Origin: Eublepharis macularius
Taxonomy: Eukaryota; Chordata; Lepidosauria; Squamata; Eublepharidae
DNA: 64,000 nt
Assembly: GCF_028583425.1 (NCBI RefSeq)
Contig: NC_072801.1
Location: 59,597,766 to 59,661,765 of the forward strand
Direction: 5' to 3'
In this document: positions 10,266-22,283 of the stretch, in pieces
Position numbering within the stretch: the stretch's first letter is position 1
Layout: each line of letters starts with the position of its first letter
The notes under the pieces: model-generated
What the model was told of the DNA's origin: nothing
What the model saw: the letters and a program-made list of their open reading frames with translations, nothing else
Database searches by the model: none
Made by a program: the position numbers and the translations under genes

Positions 10266-13200
10266 ATGGCAACTTATCTGCGTTACCCGGGCAAGGTGAC
10301 AATAGTGACTGGTGGCACCAGCGGCATCGGTCTGGCCATCGTGAGAGAATTTGGTGAGCATGAAGAGAATTGGTTATGGATGGAGGAGTGGGCAATTTCT
10401 GCCAACAGATGCTATGGTCAAGCCAGCCAGGAAGACAAGGCAGGCTAGCTCCCTAAATATCTGGGGTGGAGAGGAAGTGGGAGGGAGGGAAACCAAGAAG
10501 GACCTAAGAGGCACTAGTGTCCTGTGAACCCAAGAAGGACATTGTGGTATAACGTCTTGTGGATTAGAGACTGTTTGTTAGCCTTTGACATACTTGATGT
10601 AAAGGTTATAATTTACTTTTGATATCTTTGATTCCTTGCCTTGAAAACAGGTTACAATAACTATTCCTATCACTGTGGTTCAAATTCTGGGAAGGGGAGG
10701 AGTGAGAGTGGATGTTGGATGGTTTCTGTTTTAATAGCAGGTGAAGCTACACCTGCTGAACTTCAACATGATGTAAAGCTTTTGAAGTCCAGACTGCTAG
10801 AATGCAAAGTGGTAATTGTACTTCTGGATCCATTCTGAGCCTGTGTCTGAGAAGTAAGAGTGGCAGCTTTTTTTGACTGGGTTTCCGTGTTGAGGTTGTC
10901 TTTACCTGTTGAATGCCTACTAGTGAGCCTGCAATTAATTTTCAAGGGGGAAATGGCAGCCTTAGTGGTTTAAATAGGATGAGTAAATGAAAAAGAAGAC
11001 CAAGTCCCTATGCTCTTAAATTGTGTAGAAGAGGGTTCCCCTCTACCAAGGTGCAAGTGAAAGAGATCTTTTACCCTTATGGCCTCTTTGACTGTTCCTG
11101 ATGATATTTGGTGGGCCAATGAAGGAAAGAGGTTGCTAACCTGGGTGGCTGTTTAGAATGATTTCACAGGGCTCTGATCTTATTTTATTTATTTATTTTA
11201 TTAATACCACACTTTCCCTCCGAAATTGGGACATGCTCCCATTTTCCATTTTATTCCTGCAACAGCAGCCCTGTGAGGTAGGTTACGCTGAGAGTGTGTG
11301 ACCGGCCCAAGGTCACCCAGCAAGTTTCCTTGGCAGAGAGGGGATTTGAGCCTGGGGTCTCCCACAGCCATCCCTCAGGCACGGTTTTGGGGCGGTTGTC
11401 AGGGTAAAGTAAGGAAGCGCTTGATTTTTCCCCCCATAGGATAGCAGTTCTGTCTGGGAAGGATGTTGTTGGAGCGTATTTATTCTCCTATACATAAAAA
11501 GTAGAGCTCTGAATGGGCACATTTTAAAAAAAATAGTTTATACTCACCACCAAGAAACTTGTTTACCCATATATAGTACAAATTAAGGATATTTGCACTA
11601 ATGATTCTGCAAGGTCCTGATTTATTTCACCATAGTGACAGTTTTTTGATAAATTGGAGGGATGACTTTATAGGTTACTCCTGCCTCTTTCTATTCTCAG
11701 GGTTTAGCCCTGGAGCATGTTTTTGGATGCACAATTGAAATAAGTCAGCTGACAGAACAATGAGGAAATGGAATGCACCCCCCCCCCCACACACACACAC
11801 ACCACAGAGGCAGCAGGGCTTTGGGGAGGGCCTTCTGTTCTCTTCATGGGAGACACTCTGGTGGTTTGTTTGTGGTGAGAAGATCTGTCTATGGAACATT
11901 GCGCTTCCTAAGCCTCTTCCACCTGCAAAGTGCTTTTGAAGACATAAATGGTGGAAAAAGCAGGGAATGAGTCTCGTAGACAAACAAATAAATATAGTGA
12001 CGTACATCTCTCTGTGTGCCAAGCCTCTGAGTGTTTTCTTTTTCTCATTTCTCCCCTTGCCCTTCAGTTCGCCAAGGCGCCAAGGTGGTCTTCTGTTCCC
12101 TAGCATCTGAAGGTGAGTCAAGAGCCGCTTTCTTCACCCCCATGACGGGTTTCTCTTATTTGCTTAAAGAATGCCACATTTACAGTGAACCTCCTTGAGG
12201 CAGCTGACAAACAAAAACTAATTAAAATCAGAAAGGCCCATAAAACTGTTAATTAAACAAAACATTTAAAACCCTGCAAGATCAGATACAAGAAAACAAG
12301 GGTTAGTTGCCTATAATGATTTATTTATTCTCTTCAGTTAAGAGCTATGTTAAGTCTTCAGGCTAGAAGCTGACTTGAATAGTAATTTTCAAAGAACAAC
12401 TCCTGGTTTAAAAGTCCAGGCAACAAGAAATGTTTGGGCCTGGTGAAGCTCAAGGGGAAAGGCATTCCACAGGTCTGGTGGCCACCCATATCATTCCAGC
12501 AGGCATGGAGATCAAGACTTCAGAAATCATCCTAACTGGGGGGCTGGACAATATGGGAGGAGGTGGTCTTTCATGGATCCCATTTATGGCCTTGGAGGTA
12601 AGAAACAACCCTCTGTATTGAATGTGGCTGGGAACAGACAGGTAGCAAGTAGAGATCTCTGGGCACAGGAGTGAGACGATCCATGTATCCAGGTCCTTAC
12701 TCTCTCCTTCTTCCAATATATGTTAGGTTAGCAAATATAAAGAAAATACGAAGTTGATGGTAGTAGATACAGGGAGGAGAGTAAGTGGGAAAGATAAAAT
12801 CATGGTCAAAAGGGGAATTCCCATCTTCTGCTTCAAGCACTACCAGAGAAACAATGCCGGTAAGAAATTTTAAGTTCCATTCATCATGGAGAGTGTAGCA
12901 ATCACACCAAGAGAAATATACAGATGATGGAAAGTAGCATTGTCAAACCTTTTTTGGCATCTGTATACTCGTCAGTCATTAAATTCACTCTTTTCCTTAG
13001 TTCCAGTAGGCTACAGGAGACAGAACCCAAGGATCTTCCTCCTTTCAAATAGACTATACTTGTTTAATTTTGCAACACTTGGAGAAAACGATCAAGCAGG
13101 GGGAGAAATACTTTCAAGACCTTCAGAAAAATGTGTTTGTGTATATTTGGAACTTGGGCACAGTTGGAAAAACAGGTCCAGGGATAAATCAAAGGCTTTG

Positions 13201-16200
13201 CAAAAAAAAGAAAATGGTTGAAGATTTATTCTGCTGGCAAGTGTTCTGTTCTATCCTCTTGCAGCGGAAAGGGGACAAGCAATTCAGAGGGAACTGAAGG
13301 ATTCTGGTTGCCCAGGTGATGCATATTTCCAAGTTTGTGATGTCCGTAAGGAAACAGACATTAAGGTAGGTTAGATCTGGGTAAATAGTGGCCCTTCTTT
13401 GGTGGTTCTTCAGCATTTCTCAGAAATGTCTTTTCATGTCTGTACCCCAAACCATTCTCCTTATTCTAATTCTCAGTTGTGTGAGTGGGTTGACTTGTAA
13501 CAGTGTTCTTCTTGGCCTTTCTTCTTCATTTATGCTGCTCTTTCATACATTCTCTGTCATCTGCTCAGTCATGTATCTCTCCTCGGCAGCTGACCCAAGC
13601 ACTGCCTCCTTGAGTGTGGGCCCAGTCAGGTGGGAGGTAGGTCACAGTTCAGAGTTCCTCATCAACAAAATGCCTGAGCACCTTCATGCCAAGCGGCAGC
13701 TGGCTTTGTCCCCCACCCAACATATGTACCCTGTTCTTTGGTTGCTAGGGTTATTTTTCCTAGCCTCCACCCTCCACCATTATTCACTTGGCTAGCAGGA
13801 ACGTAAGTGTGGGGATTAGGCCCATGAGCTCTCGAGTTCTTCCTTGTCATGCAATGAAGATGAGTTTTGGAGGGTGCACATGCTTTGCACACTTACAAGG
13901 TAAGTTCCCTCTGTGTGCCCCCCTACCACGCCCCCTCCGTCCCCTGGTTTGGGATCTGGGGGATTTGGAAATACTATTGATTAATCCTTTCCTCTTTTCC
14001 CAATTTGCTACCCATCCTTCTCTGTCTCCCAGACTTCAAACAGGTTTGGCCCATGGTAGTTCTAATGGTTTCTTGCACCTGAACAGAAGTCTCAGTTCTG
14101 TTGTTATTCTTCCCCTGATCTCTCTTTATCCAGAGGTTGATTTTGGTAACTATAGAACATTATGGATGCCTGGACTGCTTGGTGAACGCTGTTGGAGTTT
14201 GTGAGTGATCTTTAAACTATTGGGGTCAGGGAAGAATTTGGGATAGACACATCTGGGCTTGAGTGTGTTCCTTGATTATTCAAAACTCAGTACTGTCTTG
14301 TTTGATAAGGGGTTCGAGGAACAGTTCTTGAATGTCTTTTGCGCAAAGAGGAAGAGAAAAAGATCCTGCAGGGGGTAGCAAGCTCTACCGAGACTGTGCA
14401 GTATGGGAGTACCTTCTTTCTAAAGGATTTTTCCTTGTCTGTCTGCAGAATGCTATTTGCAGACTTTTCTTCTAGAACTGTGCACAATCTCACTCAACTC
14501 ACAAGGCAGCGAGCTTTAACTCTTCTCTTTGTATCCAGTTTCTTGATTTTCTTTCCAGTCCATAAATGGAACCAATGAAGCTTTTATTACTTTTCATTGG
14601 TTCATTGTCCTGGCTGCAGCATAGGCACTCTGGCAATAGCAATAACTTTGAAGGTGGCTGTTTATAAAGAAACCAAAGAAATCATAGTAATGATGCAGAA
14701 TATTTATATAAAGCTCTTGGAACTCCCTTTCCTGAGGCCCCTTGTCTCCCACACTAAACCTTTCTAAAGAAAATACTATCTTTTTTAAAAGAATAATTAA
14801 TTTGTGGATTTTGCTGTTCCAGGATGTGGTGATGGCCTTTAGTTCAATTAGAGGACCAAACCAATTCATGGAGGACGGGTCCATCCATGCCAATTAGCCA
14901 TGATGATGAAACAAAACCTCCATAGTACTTTAAAAAAAAGTATTACTTACCCAACAAACCAACATTAAAACCAACAGCATATTGTGGGGCTGGTGATTTG
15001 TTCTCTTGCTCCTTGTAGAACTTGCTTCTGTGAAACTCACTTCCCTTTTATATTCACTTGATCCTCTTGCAAACAGCTTATCCTGCAAAGATAGGTGATG
15101 TGAGTGCCCAAGACTTCCGCAACCTCATGCGAACGAACGTTGAGAGCTGTTTGTTAGGATCAAAGGTGAGTGATTCTAATCTATAAGTATTTTTCTTCTC
15201 CCTGGGGGCAGGTGGCTTTCTCCAGAGGTGGAAGTCAAATATAGAAAACTCTGGAGTGGTATAAGTTTTAGAGGTGCAATGCTTTTCCTGCAGATGTCAG
15301 TCCCCTGGTGCCCAAATCAGAAAGACAGGGGAAGGGACATGGCTCTACAGCTGTGGACCTTCTTCGCACCCTAATCATTCACTCTTACCATCTCCAGTTG
15401 CAAAAATTTCCTGTAGCTGTGCTGGAAGGGGCCAATCAGCACTTCTAAAGTAGGAAGATTAATGGTTTGATTTCAATATACAGCCTTTTCCCCCAGTTCC
15501 TATTTAGTGATCAGGCATACCCTTTATCCTTATGTTTTGTGTACAGTACTCACTGCCCTACTTACGGGAAACAAGAGGAAACATCATCAACATTGCCAGT
15601 ATTGCCGGTGTTATCGGGGCGAAGAATGTTGTTTCATATTGCACAAGCAAGGTAATCCAGACCCAAGGACAGAATCTGTTACTGATGTTTTTGAACGTAT
15701 CTGCTCTTGTGCCTTTAATATCAGTTTAATTGGCTGATGAATGTTTTCACAGCGTGGAGGTAGACACTCTCATGGGCTTTGAAAAGCTCCTCTTACTTGC
15801 TCTTCTAAATTAAGTTGCTACTAAAGGCACCAGAGGATGCCAGGTTGGTATTTTTCAAGTCAGTTGGCGATTCTCATAATGAGGCTAAGCCCAGTCTGTA
15901 AACAATCAAGGTTTTTTGGAATGTAGATTTGCCTCCTTTTCATTAACAGGCAGAGAAAATTAAACCTCAAAAGTGAAAACCTTCTACATCTTCAGGGCCG
16001 GCACGCCCATTGAGGCCAGGTAGGTGGTGGCCTCAGGGTGTGAGGGCACCGGAGGGGTGCCAGAGGGGGTGTCGGGGGCGGAGGCATGCGCCACGGAGCT
16101 GGCGTGGCTGGGCTGCAGCTGCTGCAGCCTGCCAGCCCCGTGCCACCACCACCACTGGCCCCCAGCCGGGCGCAGCAGCCGCAAGCTGCTGCCGGGGCAG

Positions 16201-18499
16201 TGTGCGGAGCATGGAGCAGCCTCCGCCTGCCACCCCAGCCATCCACCGGCTAATGCCCCCAGCTTGCGCTGCGTGATGATGTCATCACACGTTGGGGAGT
16301 CACTGCAGGTGCAAGAAACCCTGGCACCGGGAGTGTACATCTTTCATCCTTACCTGCAAACCCAAGTAGGATTGCCAAACACCATGAGGGGAAAAAATGA
16401 CTTGTCTCCTTTAGTAGAGGCTTAAGAGGAATGTTATTTAAAATGTGATATCATTTATCTCCATACTATGAAATGCTTGCCCCTAAAGTATGTCATCAGC
16501 TCCCCCCTCCCCCTCCACTGTGAAACTTGTTCAGCAGGAAAAAAAGTTATGTGGGGATGATGATACAGGTGCTGAAAGTCAATGGTGGCAGATGAGGAGG
16601 TCGGGCACCACACCCTGGAACGTGTCCTCACTAGGGTTGCCAACAGGCCTTGAGAAATGCATCCTGTCCTGACAGAAGCTAAATAGCCACTTGGATTGTA
16701 GACATTATCAGAAGAAACTCCTTTTTGTTCATCAGATTGCAATCAAAGGCATAAAAGAAGGCCATGCCATTTCTAGTCAGTTGGCAAGTTTGGCAACCCT
16801 AACTGTGCTTTTATCTTGCAGGGTGCTGTTATCGCAATGACCAAAGCCCTGGCCATAGATGAGAGCAAATACGGAGTGCGAGTCAACTGGTAAAACTTAT
16901 TCTCCATACAGAATCCCCTCAGTGAACATTGCAATTTGCAGAGGGATACCAGGGAAGATAGGCAGGTCCTCCATATCCCAATGCCAGAAACTTAAGATTC
17001 AGGATTTTTGCTAAACCAAAACAAGAGAGAATAGACAAAGACGGTAAGGAATGGTAATGGGGAACTGGAATTCTCAGAGTGTAATATCCAGAGAATTGGG
17101 CTGAAGTCACTTTCTAGAGAAGGTGTAAGTTGTACAAAGTCCCCACATTTCTTTTGTCTTTCTAATATTGTTCCTTATGAGAAAAGAAACACAAGGAATA
17201 TATTTGGCACAAAATATGATATCTTCTAGAATTACAATATAAGAAATGAATCCCAGTGGAATAACTTGGTTTCCCTTAAAGCTGTGCATAGGAAGTGTCT
17301 TTGAATACGAGTATTCATATCAGTCCCTGTGATATCATCAAAGCTTCGAAACTACTGCACTGAAAGATAGAGAAGGTGGGAGGTGTCTACCTACTAAGGA
17401 GGTTTCTCCTAGGTGTGCAGAAAAGTACATCTTAGTAAATCAATTAAAAGAAAAATAAAAAACTAGGGGGATGGGATATTCCAGCTTCAATAACATCTCA
17501 ATCTGCTCCCCAAAGCCCAGAATGTAAAAAGCAGCTGAGAGTTAGTTACAGGAGAAAAAGGGGTGGGGGGTGGGTGGAGAAATCAACCTGCCTAAGAACT
17601 TACAGAATCCTGGAGGAGATCATTTGGTGGAGCAGATAGCAGCCCTCCAGTGATTCCTTGCAGGCCCGCAGCTTGGGTAACCAACTATCCGTACCTTTTC
17701 AAAAATTGATTTTGGTTATTGCTACTGCTTTTTCTTGTGCCGTAAACAAATGATTTGTTAATTCCGCGTGGGCTGAGTTTGCAGAGGCTGCAGTTTATTC
17801 CAAATTTTTCCCAGATGTATAAAGTAATAATCATGCATAGGATTGTAGGGTGAATCTGTTCATATAGTGTGTTAAACTGTAAAATGGAAGTTAATGGCTT
17901 TCTAGAATATGAAAGACACTCTTGGAAACTCAGTCATTCAGGAATATGTTTCTTGATATTTCATGATGCCCTTGCCCTTCTTTTTTTAATTCCTAAGCAT
18001 TTTGAATTCTAGCGTCTCACCAGCTGCTATCTGGACTCCCTTTTTGAAAAAGTTCATAAATCAGTCACCAGATCCAGAGGCAACAATCCAGGAAACGAAA
18101 GGTCATCAGGCAAGTGCATTCCAGAAAAACAGGAAAACAGGATTTGGTTGGGTTGCCCATCTGCTTCTGCCATCTTTAGGGTGGGGCATGAAGTTCTTCT
18201 CCCTGAATAACAGCTGCAGAGGGGGAAGCATGCTGGTCCCAGAAATCTATTTAAAGGAATTCATAGTTGGGCCTTAGCAGAGTAATACTGAGTACAGAGA
18301 AGATGTGACAGGCGGTTGGAGCAACTGTGCTGGCTGGTGTGAGTGTGAGAGAGGAAATAAACTTACACTTAGCTTATATTTAGAAAAGAATTAAGAGTTC
18401 TTTTTTATAGGAACACCATACTCTGATAGGAAAGGAGGAGAGACAAATTTCTACCTACCTATCTGGTCTAAGGATAGATTTATGTTGGGGGTGCACCAG

Positions 18500-18580
<81 letters not shown>

Positions 18581-21008
18581 CAATCATGGCTGGTGCACCC
18601 CCAACATAAATCTATATATAAGTGCAATGGAAATACGTAGACAAACTTCTGTGGTTCTAGCTCTATAAAAATAACTTTACTACATAATAGGATAAAAAGG
18701 GTACATTGGTAGGAAAAACAATAAACACTTTCTGACTACATCTGGATAGCTAGACTGAGATTCTTGGAGAGAGAGAAACTTAGAGACTGAACATACTGAT
18801 CAAGAGACTCTCACTGAACAAAGAGCAATGAAACCTTAGTATATGTTGCTAGCTAATTGCCCCCCAATAAACCAGCTCATCCAATAGACAATCCTGGATT
18901 CCCTCATTAAGACTAAAGACTCCCACTTTCTCTGGCGGGAACTTTTACTCTACGCCTAAGTGGTCCTGCTATCTGACTAAACAAACAGAATAACATTTTA
19001 ACTCTTTCATGACTGAGCATAGGACACTTGCAAAAAGTCTAACAGTTTGGATGGCAGGACAAGTCTGTGTCCATGGTGCAACATGGGCCGATTCCAGACG
19101 GGCACAAATAAAGCGAGTGCTTTCGCTTTTCCAGTGACCTCACTCGTAAAAACCCGTAATGTCCCGTCCCTGCTTACCTCCAGTTCATGGTGCTGTGTTG
19201 CGCTCCAGAAGCGGACGGTGTGAACGGCGTATTGTGGGTTTGCACACTTCTGGACGCTTCGTCGCCGTGGAGAGGCCCTCCCCTTTCCCTTCTTTCTTTG
19301 CCGGCCGGCCGGCAACAATATTCCCTTAATTTTTTTTAAAAAAAACGGGCGCCATTTGCACAGTTGCATGTTTGCACACATCAAACTGCGCAAATGCGCA
19401 CAAATGCACAAATGCACAAAAGTTGACGCTGCGTATTCGCATACCTGCACATTTGCGCATTTGCGCATTTGCGCAAAACACGTAAAAAATTTTTTTAAAA
19501 AAAACTGAAATGCGAACCAATGAAGGCCCCCGACGTCAACTGTGACGGGGAGGAAACAACCAATCCCGGGTACTTCAGTTGGCCGTGTGAACATCTGGAA
19601 GCGGGATGGCACGGCACGCTGCGAGACAAAGCGGATGGAGACAAAAGTGAACGTGTGGCCGGTAAGCGATTATTTCCGCAAAAAACCCGCAATTTCTGGC
19701 CATCTGGAATCGGCCATGGAGAGAGGGGAGAGAAGTGTAACAAAACCAGGAAGACAAGGATGTCATGAGGTGGAAGTCCTGAGATTAGCAATCTACACAT
19801 CAAAGGATAATTCAGAGCAGTAAAGATTAAACAGATGTCCAGATCTTTCTAACTCTTTGGTTTGTGGTTGTTGGGGGTTTTCCGGGCTGTATTGCCGTGG
19901 TCTTGGCATTGTAGTTCCTGACGTTTCGCCAGCAGCTGTGGCTGGCATCTTCAGAGGTGTAGCACCAAAAGACAGAGATCTCTCAGTGTCACAGTGTGGA
20001 AAAGATGTAGGTCATTTGTATCTACTCAGGAGGGGTGGGGTTGAGCTGAGTCATTCTGTAAGAGTTTCCCAGGGTGTGGAATGCTAATGGCGGGAGGCTT
20101 CACTGTGTCCTGAGGCGGTTCTTTTGCATATGGATTGGTGCTTGATGTGCTAATCTTCTCTGCAGGGCTATTGTCGGGTGTGGAGTGTTTTGTTGGCCTG
20201 GTGTTTTTCAGAACTGGAGCCCATGCTCTGTTCATTCTTAAGGTTTCTTAAGAATGAACAGAGCATGGGCTCCAGTTCTGAAAAACACCAGGCCAACAAA
20301 ACACTCCACACCCGACAATAGCCCTGCAGAGAAGATTAGCACATCAAGCACCAATCCATATGCAAAAGAACCGCCTCAGGACACAGTGAAGCCTCCCGCC
20401 ATTAGCATTCCACACCCTGGGAAACTCTTACAGAATGACTCAGCTCAACCCCACCCCTCCTGAGTAGATACAAATGACCTACATCTTTTCCACACTGTGA
20501 CACTGAGAGATCTCTGTCTTTTGGTGCTACACCTCTGAAGATGCCAGCCACAGCTGCTGGCGAAACGTCAGGAACTACAATGCCAAGACCACGGCAATAC
20601 AGCCCGGAAAACCCCCAACAACCATCGTTCTCCGGCCGTGAAAGCCTTCGACAATACATCTTTGGTTTGTCCCTTTCTGAAATCTGTGGAAAGGGACACC
20701 ATCAAGTCCTCCTCTTCTAATATTCCTCTCTGCTGAGATTCAGCTCATAATCTTATATCGCATTAGATGAGTATAGTACTCTACCTTTATTTACTTTTTT
20801 TGCATCCTTATAGCTTCTGGGACGTTTTGGGACCCCAGAAGAGGTGGCCTTGGGCGTCCTGTACCTGGCTGCTGATGGAACTTTCTGTACTGGTTTCGAC
20901 CTCATGCTCAGTGGTGGAGCAGAAGTCGGCTTTGGGAAGAAGGACGAGGTGGATCCTGAGCCTGGCCCACATGGGAGTGGGAGCTTCCAGGACTCCTCCA
21001 GGAAGTAA
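10266..21008 (+). CDS. HSD17B14: HSD17B14-like dehydrogenase, copy B (complete, nine coding exons)
   Basis: This is a short-chain dehydrogenase/reductase with a Rossmann fold, closest to 17-beta-hydroxysteroid dehydrogenase 14, a cytosolic enzyme that oxidises 17-beta-hydroxyl groups with a dinucleotide cofactor. Coding exons are 10266-10353, 12068-12112, 13265-13365, 14134-14200, 15077-15165, 15547-15651, 16822-16889, 18013-18109 and 20814-21008. Together they give 855 nt and 284 aa without a stop; human HSD17B14 has 270 aa. Exon 1 holds the cofactor loop TGGTSGIG, and exon 6 holds the catalytic Ser and Tyr-xxx-Lys (NIAS, then SYCTSK). Exon 4 has NAVG where the family has NNAG, exon 2 has CSLAS where human has Asp, and exon 8 has SPAA where the family has SPGN. 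Introns are GT-AG except intron 8, which is GC-AG. The start MATYLRY matches the human MATGTRY; an in-frame ATG nine bases upstream (10257) could add three residues. Exon structure is certain; substrate is not. Confidence 0.9.
11183..11372 (-). mobile_element. SINE in intron 1 of copy B
   Basis: It contains CCTGTGAGGTAGGTTACGCT and GGCCCAAGGTCACCCAGCAA and ends GGGGATTTGAGCCTGGG, the reverse complement of a pol III box B region. The same insertion is present in intron 1 of copy D (57420-57640) but not in copy C. Confidence 0.7.
15993..16335. mobile_element. GC-rich DNA transposon with 8-bp target duplication in intron 6 of copy B
   Basis: It begins CAGGGCCGGCACGCCC and ends CCGGGAGTG, and is flanked by the direct repeat TACATCTT (15985-15992 and 16336-16343). 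Copies C and D have uninterrupted sequence at this point, so they serve as empty sites. The 8-bp duplication and CAGGG start suggest hAT. Its composition (CpG and CAG rich) is unlike the surrounding intron. Confidence 0.75.
16633..16801. repeat. MITE-like repeat in intron 6 of copy B
   Basis: It has inverted ends AGGGTTGCCAACAGGCC and TTGGCAACCCTAA. Counterparts at 46231-46389 (copy C) and 63731-63888 (copy D) occupy the same intronic position just before exon 7, so the insertion predates the duplications. Confidence 0.65.
18290..19080. other. Unassigned intronic sequence around the (GA)n hairpin
   Basis: This part of intron 8 of copy B has no counterpart in the corresponding introns of copies A and C, which are far shorter, so it was inserted. 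I see no terminal repeats, coding frame or recognisable repeat family apart from the (GA)n hairpin at 18474-18615. Confidence 0.5.
18474..18615. repeat. (GA)n microsatellite inside a perfect 28-bp inverted repeat
   Basis: The arms at 18474-18501 and 18588-18615 are exact reverse complements (GGTGCACCAGCC and GGCTGGTGCACC at their inner ends). The loop is an almost uninterrupted GA run from 18502 to about 18577, closed by ATCTCAATCAT. It lies in intron 8 of copy B. Confidence 0.9.
19086..19715. mobile_element. Non-autonomous DNA element with GGCCGATTCC ends and 3-bp target duplication
   Basis: The ends are GGCCGATTCCAGACGG and CCATCTGGAATCGGCC, flanked by ATG on both sides (19083-19085 and 19716-19718). 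The inner part contains a run of CACAAATGCACAAATGC-type short repeats (19370-19480) between two A/T tracts. There is no transposase. It shares its end type with 30518-31506 and 37541-37691. A 3-bp duplication is seen in PIF/Harbinger elements, but I cannot assign the class firmly. Confidence 0.75.
19866..20658. mobile_element. Penelope-like element as a near-perfect palindrome with hammerhead-like motifs
   Basis: The arms 19866-20239 and 20250-20623 are reverse complements around an axis at about 20244.5; a 69-codon frame is identical in both arms. A 35-nt tail (20624-20658, ending CCTTCGACAATACA) follows the right arm only. The unit is flanked by a perfect 12-bp direct repeat TCTTTGGTTTGT (19854-19865 and 20659-20670), so it inserted as one event. 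Each arm holds CTGAAGA, a stem GCCAGC/GCTGGC, then GAAA and CGTC (plus-strand copy 20535-20569). This matches the minimal hammerhead core known from Penelope-like retroelements. It lies in intron 8 of copy B. No reverse transcriptase is present. Confidence 0.8.
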
Positions 21009-21427
21009 CAGAGCTGTAACATGGGGTGAGGACAAGAGCTAAGAGCTCAGCTGTCATTTACTCAAAGTCACCCATTCAAGAAGCACTCCAGGAAGGTTTT
21101 GCATCATGAAGCTGTAGCAAAAGGGGATCAAAAGTGAGAGACTCGAGAGTCGGTGCGGTGTAGAGATTAGTGTCCGACTAGGAAGGTCCAGAATGAAAGG
21201 TGGCAGCCCCATCTTGGGTTCAGCTTCACCAGGGTCTGATACTGTAAGGAGGAACTCAGCCGTGGAAGGTCCCCTCTCTAATTATGCTTCCATTTGTAAG
21301 ATGCATGTGCCCAAGGACAACGGGACCATGAAATTGTTGAACTTCATTAATTGCTTCCTGTTGATATTTTCTGTTGAATTCCTTTGACCAACACCTGTGC
21401 ATGTCCTTATCCCAAGTCCCATCATTC

Positions 21428-21433
21428 AATAAA
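21428..21433 (+). promoter_or_regulatory. Poly(A) signal AATAAA of copy B
   Basis: AATAAA is 420 nt after the stop codon at 21006-21008, in the same CAATAAAGACATGGCTCA context as copy A. No insertion interrupts this 3' UTR. Confidence 0.8.
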
Positions 21434-21589
21434 GACATGGCTCAATGAAAAGAAATGCCATCTTTGTGCTGTTGCTGTCTCATTTTGATGCATAAGCAAA
21501 AGTTTTCATCAAGACCTACCCCACCTAATTGAGCTGTGTTTGGTGCCCTCTCACCTTTCTTTCCCTCACTTACACCAGTTGTTATTAAT

Positions 21590-21591
<2 letters not shown>

Positions 21592-21621
<30 letters not shown>
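21592..21621. repeat. (GT)n microsatellite
   Basis: This is an uninterrupted run of about 15 GT units shortly after the copy B poly(A) signal. Confidence 0.9.
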
Positions 21622-21622
<1 letters not shown>

Positions 21623-22283
21623 GTCTTTACTCCTTTCTTCCACTGCCACTCAAACTGAAACAGGCTTTTCCCTTCATCAGCTCTTGGGGCAAGCTGGTGA
21701 GCCTCTGAGCATGTACAGAATTCTAGCACATGACTAAGTTGTCAGCACACAGCTGAGGCCTGACACAATTTATCTTAATCTTAATTGAACTACAACAGCC
21801 TACAGAATATAGGGAGTACACAGGATAGCACAAGGTGTGCCGCCACAAAAAGAAAAGAAGTTTCTATGGTCTAACTACGACATCAAGTGTTACCACAGAG
21901 TACCCCGTTCATCCCCTTCTTGGGCTCGGTTTCTAGTGCCTGAAGTGGAAAGCCAGCCCACCAGTCCGATCATGTGACTCTAGAACATCACTCTCTCTTC
22001 TCAAAGTGGGGGACAGGAATCCCCTTCCCTAAATCCAGGCATTTTCCCAAGTGCCGTTACAAGCTGTTTCTCATACTACATTCTCCTCGTTCCTCAGGTC
22101 TCTGGTTTGGTGATGGTACCCTAAGTTTAAAAAAAAATGCAATTATTTATCCCAAGTTGTCAGTTACCCAAACATCTGAAGGAGAGGTGTCAAGTTGAGC
22201 AAACGGCATTGCAATTGCCCTGCTCTTCTTTGCTTTCCAGGCTAACTCAGAGCTCAGTTATGAAAAGGTGAATCAGAGGGTGG

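Noticed and set aside
16010-16310. CpG-rich block in intron 6 of copy B that could be a CpG-island promoter
   Set aside because: It has the edges of a transposon and an 8-bp target duplication, and is absent from the other copies.
18002-18277. 91-codon open frame running through exon 8 of copy B into downstream sequence
   Set aside because: The frame simply reads past the GC donor. Exon 9 joins in frame at CAG, and the same junction is conserved in copies A and C.
20026-20463. Two identical 69-codon frames facing away from each other
   Set aside because: They are the two arms of the Penelope-like palindrome, not paired genes.
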